Below, piece by piece: positions 1 to 9,393 of a stretch of 64,000 nt of DNA (position 1 is its first letter; every line of letters starts with the position of its first letter). The position numbers and the translations under genes were made by a program. Below the pieces are notes generated by a model. It made no database searches and was not told the DNA's origin. It was given only the letters and a program-made list of their open reading frames with translations. This DNA comes from Nocardia speluncae NBRC 108251 (GTDB lineage: Bacteria; Actinomycetota; Actinomycetes; Mycobacteriales; Mycobacteriaceae): contig NZ_BDBZ01000001.1 of assembly GCF_001613245.1 (NCBI RefSeq), positions 496,001 to 560,000 of the forward strand, in the 5' to 3' direction.

Positions 1-1167
<1,167 letters not shown>

Positions 1168-1174
1168 ACCGGAA

Positions 1175-1203
1175 AGTCTCGTCCGTTTTCTGGAATCGGT
1201 CAA
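1175..1203 (-). promoter_or_regulatory. Probable leaderless furA-katG promoter
   Basis: On the minus strand, TTGACC (1198-1203) and GAGACT (1175-1180) are separated by 17 bases, a sigma-A-like spacing. The -10 hexamer ends 7 bases before the GTG at 1167, so transcription would begin at or next to the start codon. Leaderless furA transcripts are known in mycobacteria. The -10 is only a partial match (xAxxxT), so this is a prediction. Confidence 0.55.
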
Positions 1204-1251
1204 GGATAGACGGCCTCGTGGCACTGTGGCGTTCATCCCGGCCGAGCCGGA

Positions 1252-2658
1252 TCACCCCGTGGACGCCGGACTCGACGCCCGGTTCTCCAGCAGGGTGATC
1301 GGCAGACCGTCCTTGGGGAACGGCAGGGAGTGGTAGTCCATCGGCGGGACATAGGCGGGGTCGAGCGTCCAGTGGTAGTCACGCAGCAGGCGGTGCATGA
1401 TCGCCTTCACCTCGAGGCCGCCGAAGTACAGGCCGATGCATTTGTGAACACCGCCGCCGAACGGTTCCCACGCGAAGCGGTGGGATTTGTCCTCGCGGCG
1501 ATCCGGGCCGAAACGGGCGGGGTCGAAGGCCGCCGGGTCGGTCCAGTAATCCTCCATCATATGAGTGAACTGGACACCCACGATGAGATCGGTGCCGGCC
1601 GGGATCCGGACGCCCTGGATCACCGTGTCCTTCACTGCGTACCGCACCAGGACCGGCACCGGGGCGCGCAGGCGCAGCGCCTCGCGCATCACCAGGTCGA
1701 TCGAGACCAGGCCCTCGAGTTCCGTCATCGACGGCTCCGGCCCGAGTGCCAGCGACTCTTCACGGCAACGTTGCTGCCATTCCGGATGCTGGCCCAGGTA
1801 CTGCAGAATCGTGGAGGTGGTGATGGTGGAGGTGTCGTGCGCCGCCATCATCAGGAAGATCATATGGTTGACCACGTCGTCGTCGGAGAACCGTTCGCCG
1901 TCCTCGGTTTCGACGTGGCAGAGAACCGAGAAGATATCGTCGGTCTGCTCGGCGCGTTTGGCGGGCAGGTAGTGGCGCAGGAAATCCTCGAGCACCTTGC
2001 GGCCGCGGTAGGCCCGGCCCCACCGGGTGAAAGGTATATCGGCGCGCACAATCCCGGCGGCTGCCTGGACGCAGGCGATGAATGCCTTGTTGATGCGGTC
2101 CATTTCGGCCTGGCTGGTGTCCTCGGCGCCACCCATGAACAGATCGGCGGCGATATCGAGAGTGAGCTGCTTGAGTTTCCGATACGACGGGAACTCCTTG
2201 CCGGGTTCCCATCCCGACACTCCCTGTTCGATGGCGGGGTGCAGGTGGCGAGTGTAGGCCTCGAGGCGCGGCCGGGTGAACGCCTGCTGCATGATCCGCC
2301 GGTGCCCGTGATGCTCCTCGAAATCGATCAGCATGAGGCCGCGATTGAAGAACGGGCCCACCAGTTCCGACCACGCCGGCCCGTTGGCCAGCGCCTTGTC
2401 CTTGTTCTGGAAGGCTTCACCGCAGGCGTCCGCTCCCAGGAGCATGACCGCCGATTTTCCCAGCGCACGGAACGGCGCGACCGGACCGTAGCGCTCCCAG
2501 CGGCTGCGGCACAGCGCCACCGGATCTTTGGCGTATTCGAAAACCTGGCCGACCACGGGCAGGCCGCGGTCGTCCCGGTGCTGAACCGGGATCGGCCGTG
2601 GTGCCGCGCTCTGCGCCGGTGCCGTTTCCTCGCGTGGTCCCAGGGCCTCGGCCGTCAT
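1252..2658 (-). CDS. Cytochrome P450, CYP136-like
   Basis: Haem-thiolate monooxygenase of 468 residues. It has the I-helix motif AAHDTST (about 272-278), the K-helix ExxR (EALR, about 326-329) and the haem loop FGGGVHKCIG with Cys407 as axial ligand. Segments such as IGPFFHRG-like GPFFNRGLMLIDFEEH and VNHMIFLMMAAHDTST closely resemble what I recall of mycobacterial CYP136, so a sterol, terpenoid or lipid substrate is plausible but unproven. No ferredoxin or reductase gene is adjacent. It is divergent from a TetR gene about 90 bases away, as also reported for CYP136 in M. tuberculosis, which suggests local control. furA follows on the same strand. Confidence 0.93.
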   Translation of the reverse strand: MTAEALGPREETAPAQSAAPRPIPVQHRDDRGLPVVGQVFEYAKDPVALCRSRWERYGPVAPFRALGKSAVMLLGADACGEAFQNKDKALANGPAWSELVGPFFNRGLMLIDFEEHHGHRRIMQQAFTRPRLEAYTRHLHPAIEQGVSGWEPGKEFPSYRKLKQLTLDIAADLFMGGAEDTSQAEMDRINKAFIACVQAAAGIVRADIPFTRWGRAYRGRKVLEDFLRHYLPAKRAEQTDDIFSVLCHVETEDGERFSDDDVVNHMIFLMMAAHDTSTITTSTILQYLGQHPEWQQRCREESLALGPEPSMTELEGLVSIDLVMREALRLRAPVPVLVRYAVKDTVIQGVRIPAGTDLIVGVQFTHMMEDYWTDPAAFDPARFGPDRREDKSHRFAWEPFGGGVHKCIGLYFGGLEVKAIMHRLLRDYHWTLDPAYVPPMDYHSLPFPKDGLPITLLENRASSPASTG

Positions 2659-2695
2659 GGTTCACCTCATGTCATGTGGTCTCTGTCACGTCCAG

Positions 2696-2706
2696 CCTGA
2701 TTCAGG
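2696..2706. promoter_or_regulatory. Palindrome between P450 and TetR, candidate operator
   Basis: CCTGATTCAGG is a perfect 11-base palindrome in the 88-base gap between the divergent P450 and TetR genes. A related half-site, TGATCAGG, lies at about 2727-2734. The position fits an operator for the TetR protein that would control both promoters. Confidence 0.45.
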
Positions 2707-2746
2707 AAGGATGTCCTGTCAACCTTTGATCAGGTGGGCCTGTGGC

Positions 2747-3370
2747 ATGCTGAAAAACGTGGCTGTGCAATCTGGTGTGTATCGGGGCGTCAGCGCCGCC
2801 GATCGCGCCGCCGAACGACGCAGCCGCTTGCTCGACGCCGCGCTGACGGTGTGGGCGGACCCCGAAACCCGGACCACGATGACCGCCGTATGCGCCGAGG
2901 CCGGCCTGAGCGAGCGCTATTTCTACGAGAGTTTCTCCGGCCTGGACGCGGCACTCGAGGCGGCGCTGGACCATATCGCCGCCGAGATCGAGGAGACCAG
3001 CCGCCGCGCCGCCGACGACGCCGGCCCGGATCCCGAGGCCCGGGTCCGTGCCTCGGTCCGCGCGTTCGTCCAGCTCCTGCAAGACGACCCCCGCAAAGGC
3101 CGGGTCGCCATCATCGAGGCCGTCGCCGTCCCCAAATTGCGGCAGCGCCGCACCCAGTTGCTCCGCCATCTGGCACACGAGTCGGCGGTCGAGGCGCGGG
3201 AATATTTCGGCGCGTCCCACCGCGGGGAGACCGCCGACGAAACCGCCGGGCTGCTCTTCATCGGCGGAATGGCCGAACTGGTGACTGCCTGGCTGGACGG
3301 CACCCTGGACGTATCCGCCGACGCGATCGTCGACGCCGCGGTACGCGTACTGCTCGGCCTCTATCGCTGA
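2747..3370 (+). CDS. TetR family regulator beside the P450
   Basis: One-component repressor of 207 residues. The N-terminal helix-turn-helix is clear (RLLDAALTVW, then TAVCAEAGLSERYFYESF), followed by an alpha-helical ligand domain with an actinobacterial TetR-type C-terminus (AGLLFIGGMAELVTAWL). The frame stays open upstream to 2657, which would overlap the P450 start and operator, so I take the ATG at 2747; the GTG at 2759 is equally possible. Divergent placement suggests it represses the P450 and itself. The ligand is unknown. Confidence 0.85.
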   Translation: MLKNVAVQSGVYRGVSAADRAAERRSRLLDAALTVWADPETRTTMTAVCAEAGLSERYFYESFSGLDAALEAALDHIAAEIEETSRRAADDAGPDPEARVRASVRAFVQLLQDDPRKGRVAIIEAVAVPKLRQRRTQLLRHLAHESAVEAREYFGASHRGETADETAGLLFIGGMAELVTAWLDGTLDVSADAIVDAAVRVLLGLYR

Positions 3371-3484
3371 CGAGCCGGCCCACACCACGCCCGCCCCGTA
3401 TCCGAGGGAATCCCCCGCTGCGCATGTTTCGACCGACAGGTTCCGGGAACGGCGCCGGAAACCGACCGGAGAAGGAGGGTGGCC

Positions 3485-4828
3485 GTGCCGGACCATCAGA
3501 ACAGCACCGACAGCGGGCCGCGACCGCGCCGGGTCGTCATCGTCGGCAGCGGATTCGCCGGATTCACCTGCGCTCGCAAACTCTGCCGCACCCTGGCCGC
3601 CGCGGGCGGCGATACCGAGGTCGTCCTCGTCTCGCCCACCGACTACATGCTGTACACACCGCTGCTGCCGGACGTCGCCGGCGGGCTCATCGACCCCCGG
3701 TTCGTCGCCGTCTCGCTGACCGACGCTCTGCCCCGGGTCCGGCTGATCGTCGCCACCGCGGAATCGATCGACCTGGACAACAAGACGATCACCGTCACCA
3801 GCGATCACCACGGCACCCGCGAGCTGAACTGGGACCGGCTGGTGCTCACCCCGGGATCGGTGACCCGGTTGTTCGATGTGCCCGGACTCCCCGAACACGG
3901 CCGCGGCCTGAAAACCGTTGCCGAAGCGCTGTACCTGCGCGAGCAGTTGATCCGGCAACTCGAACTCGCCGACCACGAGGACGATCCGGAAATCCGGCAG
4001 GCCCGGCGCACCGTCGTCGTGGTCGGCGCGTCCTACGCCGGGACCGAACTGGTCGCCCAGCTCCGCGCCCTCGCCGATACCTACGCGGCCCGCCGCGGTT
4101 TCGACCCGTCCGAGATCCGTTTCCTGCTGCTCGATATGGCCGACCGGGTGATGCCGGAGGTCGGCGAGAAACTGAGCGATCAGGTGCTGTCCGTCCTGCG
4201 CGGCCGCGGGATCGATATCCGCCTCGAGATGTCACTGAAGGAGCTCAGCGGCGACCGCGTAGCGCTCACCGACGGCACGACTGTGCCGACCTACACCGTC
4301 GCCTGGGTCACCGGCGTTACCGGGGCTCCGGTGCTCAGCACACTCGATCTCCCGATGGAACGCGGCCGGTTGATCGTGAACGCCGATCTGCGGATCCCCG
4401 GCCATCCCGACGTATTCGCCGGCGGTGACGCGGCCGCCGTCCCGGATCTGACCCAGCCGGGAAAGATCACGCCACCCACCGCCCAGCACGCCACCCGTCA
4501 GGGCAAAGTCCTGGCCCGCAATGTGGCCGCGAGCCTGGGAACCGGGGCGCCGGTGCCGTACAAGCATCGCGATATGGGACTGGTGGTGGACCTGGGTCCG
4601 CGTTTCGCCGTCGCCAACCCGCTGGGCCTTCGCCTCTCGGGGCTGCCCGCCAAAGCGGTTACCCGCGCCTACCACACGTTCGCGGTGCCGCGCGGGCTCA
4701 ACCGGTGGGCGATAACCCTGACCTACCTGACCAACGCCGTCACCCCGCGACCCCTGACCCTGCTCGGTCTGGTCAGTCCCGAGGAGTCCAGTTTCCGCGC
4801 CAGCGAAGGAATCCGGCACCAGGTGTAG
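3485..4828 (+). CDS. Type II NADH dehydrogenase-like FAD oxidoreductase
   Basis: Two-dinucleotide-domain flavoprotein of 447 residues, related to non-proton-pumping NADH:quinone oxidoreductase (Ndh-2). The FAD-binding GSGFAG lies near residues 21-26, a second Rossmann motif VVVVGASYAGTE near 177-188, and the conserved FAGGDAAAV near 311-319. The C-terminal part (NPLGLRLSG to YLTNAV) would be the membrane-associating region. A GTG at 3479 touches the GGAGG ribosome site; the GTG at 3485 has proper spacing and is chosen. It stands alone and converges with the lipoprotein gene, the stop codons nearly touching. It could instead be a related disulfide-less reductase, since NADH/quinone specificity is not visible. 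Confidence 0.85.
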   Translation: MPDHQNSTDSGPRPRRVVIVGSGFAGFTCARKLCRTLAAAGGDTEVVLVSPTDYMLYTPLLPDVAGGLIDPRFVAVSLTDALPRVRLIVATAESIDLDNKTITVTSDHHGTRELNWDRLVLTPGSVTRLFDVPGLPEHGRGLKTVAEALYLREQLIRQLELADHEDDPEIRQARRTVVVVGASYAGTELVAQLRALADTYAARRGFDPSEIRFLLLDMADRVMPEVGEKLSDQVLSVLRGRGIDIRLEMSLKELSGDRVALTDGTTVPTYTVAWVTGVTGAPVLSTLDLPMERGRLIVNADLRIPGHPDVFAGGDAAAVPDLTQPGKITPPTAQHATRQGKVLARNVAASLGTGAPVPYKHRDMGLVVDLGPRFAVANPLGLRLSGLPAKAVTRAYHTFAVPRGLNRWAITLTYLTNAVTPRPLTLLGLVSPEESSFRASEGIRHQV

Positions 4829-4830
4829 CA

Positions 4831-5571
4831 TTACCGCACCGCTACCGGAGTCGGACCACCGACGATCCGGGTCAGAACCTCGGCGAGCGCCTGTTCGACA
4901 TCGGCGGTCTGGTCTTCGGGACTACCGCGGGTATGGGCCGCGACGGTGAATCCCGGCCCGAAGGATGCCGACGCGACCTCCGGCGGCGGAAGATCCGACC
5001 AGCCCCATTTACTGCCCTGGACGCCGGGCAGCCGCGCGGTGCCCCAGTTCTGCTGGGTGCCATCGGCGGCCGTCGGCGGGGCACTCGCCATCCACCCGAG
5101 GGTCGGCGAGGTGGGATCGGTCGCCTGTTTCGCGGCGAGGAAATCGGCGAGGTCGGCCGTACTGGTCGTGGCGGTGTTCCAGCCCGCGCCCGCAGTGGTC
5201 TGCGCCAGACCGTATTCCGCGGCGACCGCGCCGATGGCCTGCGGGTATTTGGCGGACACGGCATCGGCGGCCGCGTCGTCGGACAGGCGGATCATTCGTT
5301 CCGCGTGCATCCGGTCCATGGGGGAACCGTCACCATGGCGTAGGGCGTAATCGGCCAGATAGAGCTTGGCCATCGACAGCGCGCTACGGGTTTCGAATTC
5401 GTTCGGCGTACCCCAGCGCAACCCGTTCGGCCCGCGCACCGAGATCGCGCTACGGACCGGCACGCTCTCGGCCGGAGCACCCGGTGGCGGTAACGGTTGC
5501 GCGACCGCCGGCGCCGGCCCGGAACAGGCGGCGGCGATCAGGGTCGCCAGGAGCAGGATGCGATATCTCAT
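4831..5571 (-). CDS. Secreted lipoprotein with class A beta-lactamase/DD-peptidase fold
   Basis: Predicted exported lipoprotein of 246 residues. The start at 5571 gives a good signal peptide (RYRILLLATLIAAAC) with lipobox Cys16; an upstream start at 5616 would bury it. The nucleophile motif is S66-M-A-K69, followed by S97-D-D where class A beta-lactamases have SDN, and K188-W-G where they have KTG. The later half matches the serine hydrolase fold. The altered second and third motifs argue against an ordinary beta-lactamase; a penicillin-binding or esterase-like role at the cell wall is more likely. Monocistronic. Confidence 0.8.
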   Translation of the reverse strand: MRYRILLLATLIAAACSGPAPAVAQPLPPPGAPAESVPVRSAISVRGPNGLRWGTPNEFETRSALSMAKLYLADYALRHGDGSPMDRMHAERMIRLSDDAAADAVSAKYPQAIGAVAAEYGLAQTTAGAGWNTATTSTADLADFLAAKQATDPTSPTLGWMASAPPTAADGTQQNWGTARLPGVQGSKWGWSDLPPPEVASASFGPGFTVAAHTRGSPEDQTADVEQALAEVLTRIVGGPTPVAVR

Positions 5572-5807
5572 CACTCGCCTCGTTCCGGTTGGGGAGACTG
5601 CCGGCGGATTGCGCATACCCGCTCCACCGGGAAACGAACGGGCCTGTTTCGCCCGGTGGCGCGGTCACCGGCCGATTCGAGCGACCGGGACCGGGAATGC
5701 GCAGGGGCGACGGTAGGGTGAGCGCACAGTCGACCGCGACGGTCGGCCGGCGGCGGTCACGGATGATCCACCGGCGAAACGACACCTGTGCAGAGATCGG
5801 TTACCAC

Positions 5808-6881
5808 ATGACGGCAAAAGCCGCCGAATACGCTGTTCCCGCCGGCCGGATCGACGCACCGCGTCCGCAACACACCGCCCGGAGCAGCGACTATTCCGGG
5901 TTGTTGCGGCAGGTACGCGATGCGGGGCTGCTGGACCGCCGGCCGCGGTATTACGTCGGGAAGGTCGCGGCCGTCCTGCTCGCACTGGTCGCCGGGTGGA
6001 CCGCTTTCGTCCTGATCGGCGAATCGTGGTGGCAGCTGGGTACGGCGGCCTTCCTGGCCGCGGTCTTCGCCCAGCTGGCCTTCCTCGGTCACGATGCCGG
6101 GCATCGCCAGATCACCGGCCGCCGCAACCGCGACTACCTGCTGGGGATCCTTTTCGGAAACCTCGCGATCGGGGTCGGTATCGGCTGGTGGACCAGTAAC
6201 CACAACCGGCACCACGCGCACCCCAACACCGAGGACGCGGACCCCGACATCATGGGGGTACTCGCGCATTCGAGCCTGCGCGCCCGCGCGGGCCGGGGTC
6301 TGCGCGGAGTCGTCTTCCGGTACCAGGGCTGGCTGTTCTTCCCCATGCTGCTGCTGGAAGGCTGGAGCCTGCACTTCTCAAGTGTCCGCGCCATCGTGCG
6401 CCGCGATATTCCCCGGCGCGGGCTGGAAGCAGCGACGCTGTTCGCGCACGCCGCCGGTTACCTGACCGTCGTCTTCCTGGTGTTGCCGCCGCTGCAGGCC
6501 ATCGTTTTCACCGTGGTGCAGCAAGGCCTGTTCGGGCTGTACATGGGTGCCACCTTCGCACCCAACCACAAGGGTATGGAGATCCTGCCGGCCGGTGACA
6601 ACACCGACTATCTGCGCCGCCAGGTGCTGACCGCACGCAATGTCCGCGGGGGATTCGTCGTCGATACCGCGTTCGGCGGTCTCAACTATCAGATCGAGCA
6701 CCATCTGTTCCCGTCCATGCCCCGCCCCAACCTGCGCCGCGCCCAGCCGATCGTCGCCGCGTACTGCGCCGATCTCGGAGTGCCCTACTGCGAGACCGGT
6801 GTCATCGCCTCCTATGCCCAGTCCATCGGGCACCTGAACACCGTCGGACAGTCCACCCGCACGACGGCCGCGCACGCCTGA
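5808..6881 (+). CDS. Membrane fatty acid desaturase
   Basis: Diiron membrane desaturase of 357 residues acting on acyl chains in or near the membrane. All three histidine boxes are present: HDAGH (95-99), HNRHH (132-136) and QIEHH (about 300), with Gln opening the third box as in Delta5/Delta6-type acyl-lipid desaturases. Hydrophobic hairpins surround them (AAVLLALVAGWTAFVLI, YLLGILFGNLAIGVGI, YLTVVFLVLPPLQAIVF). The frame is open far upstream, but the ATG at 5808 starts the conserved part and matches usual length. Regiospecificity cannot be read from sequence, and no electron-donor gene is adjacent. Confidence 0.9.
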   Translation: MTAKAAEYAVPAGRIDAPRPQHTARSSDYSGLLRQVRDAGLLDRRPRYYVGKVAAVLLALVAGWTAFVLIGESWWQLGTAAFLAAVFAQLAFLGHDAGHRQITGRRNRDYLLGILFGNLAIGVGIGWWTSNHNRHHAHPNTEDADPDIMGVLAHSSLRARAGRGLRGVVFRYQGWLFFPMLLLEGWSLHFSSVRAIVRRDIPRRGLEAATLFAHAAGYLTVVFLVLPPLQAIVFTVVQQGLFGLYMGATFAPNHKGMEILPAGDNTDYLRRQVLTARNVRGGFVVDTAFGGLNYQIEHHLFPSMPRPNLRRAQPIVAAYCADLGVPYCETGVIASYAQSIGHLNTVGQSTRTTAAHA

Positions 6882-6963
6882 TCACGCTGCGCACAATGCG
6901 CGACCGTTTCTTGCCGCAGCAGTTCCCCGATGACGCCATGCCGATATCGGCCGGGTGATCCGG

Positions 6964-7326
6964 TTACGGTCGCGGATCTACCTGCCGCGGCGGACCGGAC
7001 CGGTCGCCGGTCATCGGCGGCGGGGGCGGCACATCGACCCCCAGATTCAGCAGCGACGAGCGGACTACGACATCCCAGGAGGTGTGCTGAGATGCGGCGA
7101 GGCGGCAGCGCTGTTCGGAATCGGCGACCACACGCCGGTGAGCCTCCAGTTCCGCTGTCATGGCCGCAATCTGCCGTGACAGCGGTTCGACCATCTGCGC
7201 GGCCGCCTGTGTGAGCACCTGGACCGCATCGGCCCGGCGCTTACGCCTGCTGAACAACCCGGCAGCGCAGACACCGCCGACGCCGGTGACCAGGCCGCCC
7301 AGGACAGAAGCCAGTTCGGTGATCAT
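6964..7326 (-). CDS. Small membrane protein beside amidase (holin-like position)
   Basis: 120 residues with one N-terminal hydrophobic helix (about 5-25, LASVLGGLVTGVGGVCAAGLF), a basic stop (SRRKRR), a long helical stretch, and a Pro-rich tail. A strong ribosome site (GAGGAGG) precedes the ATG at 7326. It starts 38 bases after the amidase gene on the same strand, so the two are probably cotranscribed. The arrangement resembles a phage lysis module in which the membrane protein helps export or activate the lysin, but I cannot assign it to a holin family; function is unknown. Confidence 0.65.
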   Translation of the reverse strand: MITELASVLGGLVTGVGGVCAAGLFSRRKRRADAVQVLTQAAAQMVEPLSRQIAAMTAELEAHRRVVADSEQRCRLAASQHTSWDVVVRSSLLNLGVDVPPPPPMTGDRSGPPRQVDPRP

Positions 7327-7364
7327 GCTGCCTCCTCTCCGGCCGGGCGGACCGGCGCACCTCC

Positions 7365-8168
7365 TCAGGCGCGCCGGTCTGTGGTGGGGTCGCGGAAGCC
7401 GGGAATCTTCAGGGCCGCGCCGATAACACCGAGCGCTTCGGCAGTGGTCCGATCGCCCAGGAAGTCCCAGCCCGGGAAATCGGCGCCGCGAGCGGTTCCC
7501 GATCCGGCGAGCTGGTCCAGTGCGAGCCCGACGTGTTTGTCGAGGTAGTGCAGCATGGTCCGGACGGTGACCTGGTCGCCGTGGTGGTTCGTGATCTCTT
7601 CGTCGAGGAAAGCCATGTCCTCGTTCCTTCCGTCCAGTAGTGCCTGTACATCCCGGCGGAAGGCGTTCATATCGATACCCGCCGGGTCGATCTTTCCCTC
7701 GCTGGAGTACTCGTGGTGGGCCACGCAGTCGCCGGAGCCACGGCCGAGCCGGCGCAGGATCGCGGCGCAGCCGCGTTTGTAGGCATCGAGCTGGACCGGC
7801 GTCCAGTCCCAGGGCGGGGTGCCGCGGGAGACGGCTTCGATACCGATCGTGTGGTAATTCGCGTTATCGGTGGGCCAGCCCGGCCGGCTGCCGCGGCCGG
7901 CGTGCCAGCAGACCCCGACGGCGATCACGCGGTAGCTGCCGTCCTTCTCGAGCACCAGTTGTGCAAGTGGCCCCGGTAGCCCGGGACGTCCGTCTTGCAC
8001 GATGCGCCAGTCGTTCGGCCCGCCACCTGCCGTGTGATGACACAGAACGCCGCGGATATCGAGGAAATCACCGTGGCCGCGTTGCCTCCAGCCGTCGTGT
8101 TCGATAACGGCCAGCCCGGCGTCACGGAGCACATCGGCCAGCCAGATCGGGTCGCCGGTCCAGCTCAT
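7365..8168 (-). CDS. N-acetylmuramoyl-L-alanine amidase (Amidase_2/PGRP type), phage-like
   Basis: Zinc amidase that cuts the lactyl amide between MurNAc and the stem peptide; 267 residues. Signature pieces are VLCHHTAGGG (His44/45), VCWHAGRG (87-94) and AHHEYSSEGKIDPAG (about 150-164), supplying zinc ligands and the catalytic Lys as in T7 lysozyme/PGRP folds. A C-terminal extension (about 185-267) lacks an obvious binding repeat. There is no signal peptide, typical of phage endolysins. AGGAGG six bases before the ATG at 8168 sets the start. The next gene encodes a small membrane protein. No other phage genes are adjacent, so this may be a domesticated lysis cassette. Confidence 0.88.
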   Translation of the reverse strand: MSWTGDPIWLADVLRDAGLAVIEHDGWRQRGHGDFLDIRGVLCHHTAGGGPNDWRIVQDGRPGLPGPLAQLVLEKDGSYRVIAVGVCWHAGRGSRPGWPTDNANYHTIGIEAVSRGTPPWDWTPVQLDAYKRGCAAILRRLGRGSGDCVAHHEYSSEGKIDPAGIDMNAFRRDVQALLDGRNEDMAFLDEEITNHHGDQVTVRTMLHYLDKHVGLALDQLAGSGTARGADFPGWDFLGDRTTAEALGVIGAALKIPGFRDPTTDRRA

Positions 8169-8427
8169 CGGACCCTCCTGCCTTCGTTCGATTCGCAGGC
8201 GCACCGTGATCTCCGGGTGTCGCCTGCCACCCGGCTGCAATCCGCACAGTTCGAGGTTCTGAACTGCGGTGATAGGCAACCGCTCTACTACAGAGTAGGC
8301 CGCATTCGGTCTCTTTTCAACCTGCATCGGTCCTTTTGCATCCCCCTACGGTCCCTATCGAACTGCCACGCAAGGACGCCATGCCGAAGCTATCGGGCAC
8401 TTGATTAAGACCCTGCCCCCTCCCAGA

Positions 8428-8712
8428 ATGGTCGACATGAATGCGACGCCCGCCGAGTCGGAGGATGCGACTGCCGAGGAGGCGAGGCTGGACGCGGCGC
8501 TGGGCGCGGAAGTGCGCGCGATGCGCGCCCGCCGCAGCTGGACCCAGGAAACACTGGCCGAGGCAACCGGCTACAACAAGAAGACCATCGCCCGGCTCGA
8601 ACACGGCAAACGGGCGATGACCGTGACGCAGCTGTACAAGATCTGCCGGGCGTTCGGGATCCGGCCCAGCGAGCTAGTCGGTGCCGCGGAGAAAGAAGTC
8701 GGCATCCAGTAA
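8428..8712 (+). CDS. XRE family helix-turn-helix regulator
   Basis: Small DNA-binding protein of 94 residues (91 if the ATG at 8437 is used). The Cro/CI-type domain is clear: GAEVRAMRARRSWTQETLAE, then ATGYNKKTIARLEHGKR as the recognition helix. No effector domain follows. The nearby ATG codons at 8428 and 8437 lack a good ribosome site, so a leaderless message is possible. The gene is divergent from the amidase module across 259 bases, which makes regulation of that module plausible. Its 3' end overlaps a small gene on the opposite strand by 39 bases. Confidence 0.85.
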   Translation: MVDMNATPAESEDATAEEARLDAALGAEVRAMRARRSWTQETLAEATGYNKKTIARLEHGKRAMTVTQLYKICRAFGIRPSELVGAAEKEVGIQ

Positions 8713-8910
8713 CTGCGCAGCGTCCACGCCACGCCGGCGCGCCTCTACGACGAACGACGAAACCGTCGTCGCGGCAGGATCGTTGTCCAGACGGTCCGCC
8801 ATCGCCACGGTGGGGTCCCGAGTTTCTTTGCCCATGAGCGTTTCCAGTTCGTACGGATCCACGCCCGCGAGGTCGATCCCGCATTCCCCGCCGAGCCCGA
8901 CAGTTCCCAC
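8674..8910 (-). CDS. Hypothetical 78-residue protein overlapping XRE gene
   Basis: I do not recognise this family. The GTG at 8910 has a strong ribosome site (GGAGGGGG) seven bases upstream and starts a frame with good codon use. The protein is acidic and charged, with a likely helical middle (MADRLDNDPAATTVSSFVVE) and a tail ending in DADFFLRGTD. A longer frame opens at 9180 but its upstream part is Arg/Cys-rich and unlikely to be coding. It converges with, and overlaps, the last 39 bases of the XRE gene. An accessory partner of that regulator is conceivable, but nothing in the sequence proves it. Confidence 0.5.
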   Translation of the reverse strand: MGTVGLGGECGIDLAGVDPYELETLMGKETRDPTVAMADRLDNDPAATTVSSFVVEARRRGVDAAQLLDADFFLRGTD

Positions 8911-9393
8911 TCGACCCCCTCCACGAGGGCCAACGCATTGAGCCGGGCACAGGCTCTTCACCCGAACCCGACGCCGAGTGTAATTTCTCTTGCGCGATCC
9001 GCCCAGCGCCGGAAGGAACATCACGGCAATACGTTTCATGCAGGGATGCGCACCGCCGTGTGACACGCCGGTGCGGGCAGCGACACACCGGCAACGCCCC
9101 CGCCTACAGAACCCGCGTGTGGTCGCGCGAGGTGTGGCATGGCGGGAGAGTTCCGCCACGAGACGATGACCAGGTGGCAACGCGGTCCAGAAGCGGACTT
9201 CCGGAAAGTGAGGATCGGGGATAGGTAACCCCTATGGCGTCCCCTGAGTTTTCGTCTTTGCTTCGCGCCCCATCCACGACTTACGTTCGAGAAGCCCGAC
9301 GGGGAGCGAAACTCCCCGAAAACAATTGCTTCTCGAGCATATTCATCCATTCAACATCGGGCGGACATTACCCAATCGAAAGGAACGGTGGCG
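8911..9393. other. Gene-free stretch before SDR gene
   Basis: 483 bases without a convincing gene. Open frames here are Arg-rich shadows. It should hold promoters for the minus-strand 78-residue gene and the plus-strand SDR. I noticed only a weak inverted repeat (GCCGGTG near 9070, CACCGGC near 9086). Confidence 0.4.
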
